From positions 1 to 12,536 of the forward strand of contig JAGHSG010000169.1 in NCBI GenBank assembly GCA_018066005.1: 12,536 bases of DNA. Reading direction: 5' to 3'. Source of the DNA: Bacteroidales bacterium (GTDB lineage Bacteria; Bacteroidota; Bacteroidia; Bacteroidales; Paludibacteraceae). Below the pieces are notes generated by a model. It was given only the letters and a program-made list of their open reading frames with translations. It had not been told where the DNA came from and did no database searches. The position numbers were made by a program, and so were the translations under genes. This document shows, piece after piece, positions 5,647 to 11,775 of the stretch; position 1 is the first letter of the stretch, and the number at the start of each line of letters is the position of its first letter.

Positions 5647-6137
5647 AAAAAATACTTATCATTATTGCCCTCTTACATTGTGCGTATATCGGAGTGCTCG
5701 GAAGCACCATTGTGCATTGTGCATCGTCAACCCTCAACCGAATAGAGGCGCGGTTCGTCCAGACCCGTTATGCCGTGGCATTAACAGCCCCCGTCGTGCA
5801 GACCGGTTCGTTTGTCTATATCGCCCCCGATAGTGTCTTGTGGCAGTACGATGGTGCCTCCGGGCACTCCAATCGCACGATGACGTTGCCCCCGGCTATG
5901 AAATCGATGATTCGTATGGCTGTACAGGGAGATACAACGGCTATGATGCAGGTGTTTGATGTACAACAACAGGGCAATACGCTCACACTCACACCCAAAA
6001 AGAAACAACTGCAACGGGTATTTACATCGTTGGAGATGGTGTTGGACAAGAAGGGTGCTGCCAAACAGGTTACTATGTATGAACCCAATGGCGACCGAAC
6101 GGAGATTGAATTAAGAATTTTGAATTTTGAATCATGA
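5643..6137 (+). CDS. LolA-like outer-membrane lipoprotein carrier
   Basis: Starting at the ATG in the ATGA overlap (5643), the protein has 164 residues and begins with an export signal, MKKILIIIALLHCAYIGVLG, cleaved probably near residue 20-27. The mature part shows the LolA pattern: EARFVQTRY near the start, TGSFVYIAPDSVLWQYDG, a KKKQLQRVF segment and EMVLDKKGAAKQVTMYEPNG. It is slightly shorter than typical LolA. LolA shuttles lipid-modified cargo through the periplasm; LolA-like proteins in aryl polyene and flexirubin clusters are thought to help place the pigment in the outer membrane. Two simple-repeat patches touch the gene: 7-bp units encode the signal-peptide/mature junction (5708-5739), and an AT-rich repeat encodes the last residues (6105-6135). 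Family call good, cargo inferred. Confidence 0.82.
   Translation: MKKILIIIALLHCAYIGVLGSTIVHCASSTLNRIEARFVQTRYAVALTAPVVQTGSFVYIAPDSVLWQYDGASGHSNRTMTLPPAMKSMIRMAVQGDTTAMMQVFDVQQQGNTLTLTPKKKQLQRVFTSLEMVLDKKGAAKQVTMYEPNGDRTEIELRILNFES
5708..5739 (+). repeat. two 7-bp repeat types at the LolA signal-peptide junction
   Basis: CATTGTG at 5708-5714 and 5715-5721, then the variant CATCGTC at 5722-5728, followed by CAACCCT (5728-5734) and CAACC. Both words are read in frame as TIVHCASSTLNR. Three 7-bp units are 21 bp, which keeps the frame; one unit more or less would not. Confidence 0.75.
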
Positions 6138-6147
6138 ATTAAGAGAT
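6105..6147 (+). repeat. AT-rich GAATT/TTTTGAA repeat over the LolA stop and next start
   Basis: Repeated GAATT, AGAATTTTGAA and TTTTGAA words encode the last residues of the LolA-like protein (ELRILNFES), contain its TGA at 6135-6137 and end one base before the ketosynthase C ATG at 6148. The words are the reverse complement of those in the 3845-3886 element. Confidence 0.75.
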
Positions 6148-7365
6148 ATGAAACGAGTGGTAATTACAGGAATGGGAATTTATTCCTGCTTGGGTACAAC
6201 TTTGGAGCAAGTAACACAGGCTTTATATAACGGTCAGTCCGGTATCGGTATTGACCCCGTCCGCAAGGAAAATGGTTTCCGCAGCGCGCTAACCGGTATG
6301 CTGTCTGCACCCGACCTTAAAGCCGTGTTGAATAGACATCAACGTGCTTTTCTACCCGAAGAGGCACAGTATGCTTATTGTGCTACGGCAGATGCATTAC
6401 GGCAGGCAGGGATGGATGAGGATTATCTGCTCAAACATGATGTCGGTTTGCTATACGGTAACGACTCATCGGCCGAGGCGGTCATACATAGTGTAGACAG
6501 AGTGCGTGCTATGCATGATACAACGATGTGTGGCGTCAGTGCTATCTTCCAATCCATGAACTCAACCGTCACCATGAACTTGGGTTGCCTATTTCACTTG
6601 CGCGGTATCAACATGACCGTTTCTGCCGCTTGTGCTTCCGGAAGTCATGCTATCGGATTAGGCGCTATGCTCATTCGTACGGGTATGCAAGATACGGTAG
6701 TAGTCGGTGGAGCGCAGGAAACCAATATGTACGCTGTGGCGGCTTTTGACGGTATATCGGCATTCTCTCTGCACGAAGACGAACCGGCCAAAGCGTGCCG
6801 TCCGTTTGATAAGAGTCGTGACGGTTTAGTGCCATCCGGCGGAGCGGCTACGCTGGTCCTGGAAGAATATGAACATGCCGTTAAGCGTGGCGCTCATATT
6901 ATTGCCGAAGTGTTGGGATATGGCTTCTCCGGTAATGGTGACCACATCGCCAATCCGAATGTAGAGGGACCTGCTAAATCGCTTGAAAGGTGCATCCGCG
7001 ATGCAGGAATAGATAGACGCGAAATAGGGTATATCAACGCTCACGCTACTGCTACGCAACAAGGTGATGCTAGTGAGGCACAAGCCATAGCACAGGTCTT
7101 TGGAGATAAAACAGTACCTGTCACTTCTACCAAATCGCAAACAGGACACGAGATGTGGATGGCAGGAGCATCCGAAGTCATCTATTCCATCTTGATGATG
7201 CAGAATGGCTTTATCGCACCTAATCTGAACTTTGAGACGCCGGACGAGTATAGTGCGCATCTGCTGATCTCGGGCGAGCGTTTGGACCGCTCGTTCCATA
7301 CTTTTTTAAGTAACTCCTTTGGTTTCGGCGGAACGAATTCGACTATTATTGTACGGGCCTTATGA
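6148..7365 (+). CDS. ketosynthase C (FabF-like)
   Basis: From the ATG at 6148 (MKRVVITGMGIYSCLG) the protein has 405 residues, the normal length for a single KS. An in-frame TTG at 6127 lies inside the repeat and LolA end and is rejected as start. The triad is complete: Cys162 in SAACASGSHAI, His299 in NAHATATQQGD, Lys329 and His334 in STKSQTGHEMWMAGASE, with SNSFGFGGTNS at the end. The usual Gly after the first catalytic His is Ala (HATAT instead of HGTxT). Unlike ketosynthases A and B, it has no repeat insertions and no extra domain. A weak AAGAG lies 3-7 nt upstream. It overlaps the next gene by ATGA. It presumably performs one class of elongation in the polyene pathway; the division of labour with A and B cannot be read from sequence. 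Confidence 0.93.
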   Translation: MKRVVITGMGIYSCLGTTLEQVTQALYNGQSGIGIDPVRKENGFRSALTGMLSAPDLKAVLNRHQRAFLPEEAQYAYCATADALRQAGMDEDYLLKHDVGLLYGNDSSAEAVIHSVDRVRAMHDTTMCGVSAIFQSMNSTVTMNLGCLFHLRGINMTVSAACASGSHAIGLGAMLIRTGMQDTVVVGGAQETNMYAVAAFDGISAFSLHEDEPAKACRPFDKSRDGLVPSGGAATLVLEEYEHAVKRGAHIIAEVLGYGFSGNGDHIANPNVEGPAKSLERCIRDAGIDRREIGYINAHATATQQGDASEAQAIAQVFGDKTVPVTSTKSQTGHEMWMAGASEVIYSILMMQNGFIAPNLNFETPDEYSAHLLISGERLDRSFHTFLSNSFGFGGTNSTIIVRAL

Positions 7366-7838
7366 TTGCATTGGATTCACGACAGATATTGGATTACCTG
7401 CCGCATCGCGACCCTATGGTTATGCTGGATGGGGTGGAGATGACGGTGGAGCCCCCCGTCCCCCTAAAGGGGGAGGAATGCATGGTGGTGTATGCCACGT
7501 TATTAGTCAAGGAGACAAACTGGTTTTTTGCGGACGGCGTCTTGACAGAGAGCGGACTAATGGAACACATGGCACAGTCGGTGTGTGTATGTATTGGTTT
7601 ACGTGCCAACAATGAGCAGCATAGGGCGCAGATTGGCTATTTGGCAGAAGTTAAAAATATGACTATCAACCGTTTGCCGATGGCAGGTGAACAATTACGC
7701 ACTCGTGTTGAAGTGGTGGCATTGGTGGATGAGGCTATTGTGGTCAGTGCCGAAACGCAGGTGAATACAGAGACTATTGCCAAGGGGATGCTGACTATTT
7801 TTGTACCCCCGGTAGAGGAAGAAAGGAGGGCACAATGA
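7362..7838 (+). CDS. ApeP-like hotdog dehydratase subunit
   Basis: 158 residues, begun by an ATGA overlap with ketosynthase C. YLPHRDPMVMLDGVEM near the N-terminus and GLMEHMAQSVCVCIG at about 65-79 are the marks of the FabA/FabZ hotdog fold in the ApeP branch. Glu68 lines up with the catalytic acid of FabZ, but the position of the FabZ catalytic His, 14 residues earlier, falls on Trp54 (ETNWFFADG), so this subunit may be inactive alone. The neighbouring gene, which overlaps it by ATGA, keeps both residues. Together they may form a mixed dehydratase like the ApeI/ApeP pair of aryl polyene clusters. A CCCCC-TAAA-GGGGG hairpin (7460-7473) is read in frame as part of PPVPLKGEE in the first third of the protein. 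Confidence 0.82.
   Translation: MIALDSRQILDYLPHRDPMVMLDGVEMTVEPPVPLKGEECMVVYATLLVKETNWFFADGVLTESGLMEHMAQSVCVCIGLRANNEQHRAQIGYLAEVKNMTINRLPMAGEQLRTRVEVVALVDEAIVVSAETQVNTETIAKGMLTIFVPPVEEERRAQ
7460..7473 (+). repeat. CCCCC-TAAA-GGGGG mini-hairpin inside the dehydratase gene
   Basis: A perfect 5-bp GC stem with a 4-nt TAAA loop, flanked by CCCCCCGT on the left and AGG on the right, coding for VPLKG. It is not a terminator: it has no T tract and lies within the CDS. Its stem-loop dimensions match the hairpins in the ketosynthase elements. Confidence 0.8.
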
Positions 7839-8173
7839 CAGATTTTTATCGCATCTTATCCCAACAAGTTACGGATAATACGGCTGTTGTGCATATCGAA
7901 CTGAACCCTGATTGCAAAGTCTATGAGGGGCATTTCCCCGGGTTGCCTATTGCCCCCGGCATGTGCCATTTGGAGATGATTCGCGAATGTGCTTCGCTCG
8001 TTTGGCAGCAAGCAGTACGGTTTGGAACGATTAAGCGTCTCAAATTTATGCAGCCGATAGACCCGCGTATGTGTACGCTGTTAACGCTTACACTGACGCG
8101 AGAAGGGCAGAATATGACGGCATTGCTGGTGTCGGGAGAACAGGATATTGTTAAATTGAAAGCTACTATTTAG
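7835..8173 (+). CDS. FabZ/ApeI-like 3-hydroxyacyl-ACP dehydratase
   Basis: 112 residues with the hotdog active-site helix YEGHFPGLPIAPGMCHLEM. His33 and Glu47 have the 14-residue spacing of the FabZ catalytic pair. It should remove water from the 3-hydroxyacyl-ACP produced by the FabG-like reductase, leaving a trans double bond. No enoyl reductase is seen, which fits polyene formation. It overlaps the ApeP-like gene by ATGA and ends 4 nt before the FAD oxidoreductase. It is shorter than housekeeping FabZ (about 140-150 residues) but typical of ApeI-type proteins. Thioesterase activity is a less likely alternative for the same fold. Confidence 0.85.
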   Translation: MTDFYRILSQQVTDNTAVVHIELNPDCKVYEGHFPGLPIAPGMCHLEMIRECASLVWQQAVRFGTIKRLKFMQPIDPRMCTLLTLTLTREGQNMTALLVSGEQDIVKLKATI

Positions 8174-8177
8174 TACC

Positions 8178-9614
8178 TTGAAACAAGTTATTGTCATAGG
8201 GTCAGGTTTAGGAGGATTAGCAACGGGCTGTCTGCTTGCTAAGGAAGGTTATGCGGTAACTCTTTTGGAACAAAGTACGCGTGTCGGAGGGTGCTTGCAG
8301 TCTTTTTACAGGGACGGTTTGCGCTTTGATACGGGCTTTCATTTTGTCGGCGGTGTGGATGCCAATACCCATTTGTACGATTTCTTACACACGTTGGATT
8401 TATGGTCCTTGCCTTGGGTGGATGTGAAAGCACAGGATATTTATGTAGGCGGTGAGTTGTTTCGCATACCTTGCGGTAAAGAGGCTTGGATGCAGACGTT
8501 GACGCAACGCTTCTCGGAACAGACCATAAATCTGCAAATTTATTGGCAAACATTGGAACATATTGCCCAATGTCCCCTGCAAGAGACTCTCCCGTATTGG
8601 GAACAGAGTGCTTGGACGTGGTTGAATGATACCATTTCGGATCCGTTGCTGCGTGATGTGCTGTCCGGGGCTTCGTTGCTGATGGACTTGAATAAAGAGC
8701 GGTTGCCGTTGTTTGAGTATGCCGAGATTATGTACTCTTTTTTCTCTTCCACCAAACGGCTTCCGCACGGCGGACAGGATTTATTGGACAGACTGCTTGC
8801 CCACTTTACGCAAGCAGGCGGCCGTGTGAAATGCGATGCCGAGGTGACACGTATTTTGGAAACTGACGGAGCAGTGTCCGGCGTACAACTGGCGGACGGC
8901 GAGCGGATATGTGCGGACTTGATAGTGTCTGCCATCAATCCTGCAAATACAATGGTTTTGTTGTGCGAAGACAGTAAAATGCGGGGTGTATATCGCCGTC
9001 GCGTGTCTGCATTAACAAACGAAGAAGGATGTTTTATTGTTAATGCCAAGTTATGTAACACGACCTTATCATCACCGTCTACTACCGCTATACTACCGCT
9101 AAGCACCCGTAAAGAACCCGTGTTTATCCATAAACAGGAAGCCCCGCTTTGGGATGCCGATGCGGAGGATGTGCAGCACCTGATGTTGTATTTCTACGAG
9201 GACCAACCGGCTGTGGATGTTCTATGCCCGATGAAGTGGAGCAGTGTGGAAAAATGGCAAGATACGACGTGTGGCAATCGAGGGGCGGATTATGAGGCAT
9301 TCAAAGAAAAGGTGGCTCAACAATGTTTTGCCTTGGTTGAAACCGTGCTGCCTGACTTTCGGCAACAGGTAGAAAAATATTGGTGCTCAACGCCGTTGAC
9401 TTGGCACAACTATTTGAAAGCACCTAACGGGTCGGCGTACGGCGTGAGCAAAGATTATAACAATATCGCTACGACCTTATTGATGCCCCAAACACCTTTG
9501 TCCGGCCTGTATCTGACCGGTCAGTCACTTGTGCTGCATGGTATTATGGGCACGATGGCAACAGCCATTCATACAGTAGAAACAATTAAATCAAGACATA
9601 TATGTACGCATTAG
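8178..9614 (+). CDS. CrtI/RetSat-like FAD-dependent oxidoreductase
   Basis: 478 residues starting at TTG (8178), four bases after the dehydratase stop. No in-frame ATG or GTG lies between them, and the FAD motif VIVIGSGLGGLATG starts at residue 4, so TTG is the natural start. Glu31 at the end of strand 2 (TLLEQ) fits ribose binding, followed by VGGCLQSF. The C-terminus has LYLTGQSLVLHGIMGTMATA, the second FAD/membrane-binding signature of the phytoene desaturase / retinol saturase family. Such enzymes desaturate, saturate or isomerise long conjugated chains, so it could adjust the polyene; the substrate is inferred. An 11-bp tandem duplication at 9080-9101 is read in frame. The gene end overlaps the FabG-like gene by 13 nt. 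Confidence 0.85.
   Translation: MKQVIVIGSGLGGLATGCLLAKEGYAVTLLEQSTRVGGCLQSFYRDGLRFDTGFHFVGGVDANTHLYDFLHTLDLWSLPWVDVKAQDIYVGGELFRIPCGKEAWMQTLTQRFSEQTINLQIYWQTLEHIAQCPLQETLPYWEQSAWTWLNDTISDPLLRDVLSGASLLMDLNKERLPLFEYAEIMYSFFSSTKRLPHGGQDLLDRLLAHFTQAGGRVKCDAEVTRILETDGAVSGVQLADGERICADLIVSAINPANTMVLLCEDSKMRGVYRRRVSALTNEEGCFIVNAKLCNTTLSSPSTTAILPLSTRKEPVFIHKQEAPLWDADAEDVQHLMLYFYEDQPAVDVLCPMKWSSVEKWQDTTCGNRGADYEAFKEKVAQQCFALVETVLPDFRQQVEKYWCSTPLTWHNYLKAPNGSAYGVSKDYNNIATTLLMPQTPLSGLYLTGQSLVLHGIMGTMATAIHTVETIKSRHICTH
9080..9101 (+). repeat. 11-bp tandem duplication in the FAD oxidoreductase
   Basis: TACTACCGCTA occurs twice in a row without mismatch (9080-9090, 9091-9101), encoding part of STTAILPLSTRK in the variable middle of the protein. 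Losing or gaining one unit would change the frame. Confidence 0.85.
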
Positions 9615-10327
9615 TTACCGGCGCAAGCCGAGGTATAGGTCGAGCCATTGCATTGCGGTTGGCACACGACGGTTATACCGTTCTTATCAATTATCGTTCC
9701 AATCATGAGCAAGCCCGTCAAGTATTGGCAGAGATAGAACAGCAAGGGGATAAAGGGGAGTTACTGCCGTTTGATGTGGCAGATTCCCAGAGTTCACAAA
9801 ATGCCTTAACCGCTTGGTTGGAACAGCATCCTGACGAATATATATCGGTAGTGGTTAATAATGCCGGCATTCGTAAGGATGATTTGATGGTTTTTTTGGA
9901 GCCGGAAGACTTTGAATCGGTTATTCGGACGAACTTATTCTCCTTCTACAACGTGACCCGTCCCTTGTTGCCGCTGATGATTAGGCATCGCTATGGACGT
10001 GTGGTTAATATGGCTTCTCTGTCCGGTTTGAAAGGTCTGCCCGGGCAAACGAATTACTGTGCTTCCAAAGGTGGCATTATTGCAGCCACCAAGGCACTGG
10101 CGCAAGAAGTGGCAAAGAAACATATCACGGTCAATGCCGTGGCTCCCGGATTCGTGCGTACCGATATGGTGGAGGGATTGGATGAGGATATGTTGGCTAA
10201 AATGGTGCCTGTCGGACGCTTCGGAGAGCCCGAAGAGGTCGCTTCGTTAGTGGCTTATCTGGTCAGCAAAGAAGCATCGTATATAACCGGTGAGTGCATC
10301 AATATCAATGGAGGACTTTATTCTTGA
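9602..10327 (+). CDS. fabG: FabG-like 3-oxoacyl-ACP reductase
   Basis: A 241-residue classical short-chain dehydrogenase of normal FabG length. The NAD(P) motif is TGASRGIG (6-13), followed by NNAG (86-89). The catalytic tetrad is Asn111, Ser139 (NMASLSG), Tyr152 and Lys156 (YCASK), and the C-terminal signature is YITGECININGGL. It reduces 3-oxoacyl-ACP to 3-hydroxyacyl-ACP between the ketosynthase and dehydratase steps. In this operon it most likely serves the polyene pathway (an ApeQ-type role) rather than general fatty acid synthesis. The ATG lies 13 nt inside the FAD oxidoreductase gene. Confidence 0.93.
   Translation: MYALVTGASRGIGRAIALRLAHDGYTVLINYRSNHEQARQVLAEIEQQGDKGELLPFDVADSQSSQNALTAWLEQHPDEYISVVVNNAGIRKDDLMVFLEPEDFESVIRTNLFSFYNVTRPLLPLMIRHRYGRVVNMASLSGLKGLPGQTNYCASKGGIIAATKALAQEVAKKHITVNAVAPGFVRTDMVEGLDEDMLAKMVPVGRFGEPEEVASLVAYLVSKEASYITGECININGGLYS
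10310..10314 (+). promoter_or_regulatory. GGAGG ribosome binding site for the TTG start at 10324
   Basis: GGAGG lies 9 nt before TTG 10324. It also encodes the Asn-Gly-Gly end of the reductase, so its presence could be accidental. It nevertheless supports TTG 10324 over the in-frame GTG at 10294. Confidence 0.45.
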
Positions 10328-11775
10328 CAACGTGTGCGGTCATACCATGCTATAACAATGTAACTACGGCAGCCGATATTGTGCGCCGGACATTGGTTTA
10401 TCTGCCTACGATAGCGGTGGTAGATGGTGCCACGGATGGTACGTTGGAGTCGCTCTCTGCTATTCAGGATGAGCGGCTGACTATTGTGTCCTACACTCCC
10501 AATCGCGGTAAGGGATACGCACTCAAACAGGGATTTAAGAAGGCGCGTGAATTGGGCTATACCCACGTGCTAACGTTGGATTCGGACGGGCAGCACTACC
10601 CCGAAGATATACCTGAATTGATGAAGGTTTCGGCTGTTCGTCCGGAAGCCATTATCGTGGGTAGTCGGGGCACAAAGCACGACAATATGCCCCAGCGCAG
10701 TACGTTTGCTAATCGCTTTTCCAATTTCTGGTTTGCGGTGCAGACCGGATGGCCTTTGCCGGATACACAGACGGGTTTTCGTATTTATCCGTTGGATGAA
10801 CTGCACGGAGTGGGGTGGATGACACGCCGGTACGAAGCCGAGTTACTGCTCTTGGTCTTGTCCGCTTGGGCGAATACACCTATTTTGCCGGTACCCATTC
10901 GGGTCTATTACCCGCCACAAGAGGAGAGGGTGTCTTATTTCCGTCCGGTAAGGGACTTTGCACGTATATCCCTGTTGAATACAATTCTTTGTTTGTTGGC
11001 AATTATCTACGGTTGGCCGCGTAGTCATTGGCGTTTTGTGGTGTTCGGATTGTATTTCCTGCTGTTCTCGTTATTCGGGCAGTTGGCGTGTCTCATTTAT
11101 GAGGCCCATAAAACGAAGCAGGCAGAATACCGTTTGCGCAGACGACTGTGTTGGGGATGCAAGGTCTTTTTGTCGTCTTTTCCGGGGGCTAAATACACGA
11201 TGCGTAGAACGGGCGATGAAATAATCGTGCCCTTGCGGCTAAGAACGGCGGTGAACGGGCGGTGCGCACCAACGCCGGCTATCTATATTGCCAACCATTC
11301 GTCGCTGCTGGATATTATTCAGTTGCTGTCTATACATGACCGGATTGTTATCGTTGGACAGTCGTGGATAACCGATAATCCTTTCTATGGACGGGCTGCC
11401 AAATCGCTCGGATTTATGAATGTCAAAAACGGCATAGAATCTATTATACCACCACTCAAACAATGGATGGACGAGGGGTGTTCGGTGGTTGTTTTCCCGG
11501 AGGGAACGCGTTCATACAACGGCTATCCGTTGCGTTTCCCTAGCGGGGCTTTCTATCTTTCCGAACAACTGAATGTGCCCGTTAGACCTGTTGTCTTGCA
11601 GGGATTCACACGCGCTATGCCTAAATATCCGTTCTCCGTAGGTGCGCCTAAACAATTGATTGCTACTATCTTGCCCGATATAATGCCTACGGACACGTCG
11701 TTAGGCAATACTCCGCGCGAAAAGGCCAAGACAATGCGGCAGAAATATATTCAGTTATTGAGTCAACAAGCATGA
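10324..11775 (+). CDS. GT2 glycosyltransferase fused to a PlsC-type acyltransferase
   Basis: From TTG 10324, which overlaps the reductase stop as TTGA, the protein has 483 residues; GTG 10294 would add 10. Residues 1-215 form a GT2 domain: CAVIPCYNN, VVDGATDGT, NRGKGYALKQGF, the D-x-D in LTLDSDGQH (Asp86, Asp88) and TQTGFRIYP. Two membrane helices follow at about 217-232 and 238-259. Residues 275-483 are a PlsC-like acyltransferase with NHSSLLD (His325, Asp330) and FPEGTRS (391-397). One chain could thus add a sugar to a lipid or pigment and acylate it at the inner membrane. Fusions of this kind recur, as far as I recall, in Bacteroidota flexirubin/aryl polyene clusters. It is the second acyltransferase in the operon. 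Donor and acceptor are unknown. Confidence 0.88.
   Translation: MTTCAVIPCYNNVTTAADIVRRTLVYLPTIAVVDGATDGTLESLSAIQDERLTIVSYTPNRGKGYALKQGFKKARELGYTHVLTLDSDGQHYPEDIPELMKVSAVRPEAIIVGSRGTKHDNMPQRSTFANRFSNFWFAVQTGWPLPDTQTGFRIYPLDELHGVGWMTRRYEAELLLLVLSAWANTPILPVPIRVYYPPQEERVSYFRPVRDFARISLLNTILCLLAIIYGWPRSHWRFVVFGLYFLLFSLFGQLACLIYEAHKTKQAEYRLRRRLCWGCKVFLSSFPGAKYTMRRTGDEIIVPLRLRTAVNGRCAPTPAIYIANHSSLLDIIQLLSIHDRIVIVGQSWITDNPFYGRAAKSLGFMNVKNGIESIIPPLKQWMDEGCSVVVFPEGTRSYNGYPLRFPSGAFYLSEQLNVPVRPVVLQGFTRAMPKYPFSVGAPKQLIATILPDIMPTDTSLGNTPREKAKTMRQKYIQLLSQQA

Noticed and set aside
6127..6147. TTG at 6127 as start of ketosynthase C
   Set aside because: It lies inside the AT-rich repeat; ATG 6148 gives the canonical MKRVVITGMG start of the fold.
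7460..7473. Rho-independent terminator
   Set aside because: The GC stem is not followed by a T tract and is internal to a gene whose downstream neighbours overlap it. The same holds for the hairpins in the ketosynthases.
10294..10323. GTG at 10294 as start of the GT2 fusion
   Set aside because: TTG 10324 has GGAGG 9 nt upstream, a TTGA overlap with the reductase stop, and starts the GT2 fold directly. GTG remains possible.
11261..11270. GGTGCGCACC perfect palindrome in the GT2 fusion
   Set aside because: Single 10-bp palindrome with no repeated partner in the window. It may be chance, though it falls in a variable loop (NGRCAPTP) and could be another small insertion.
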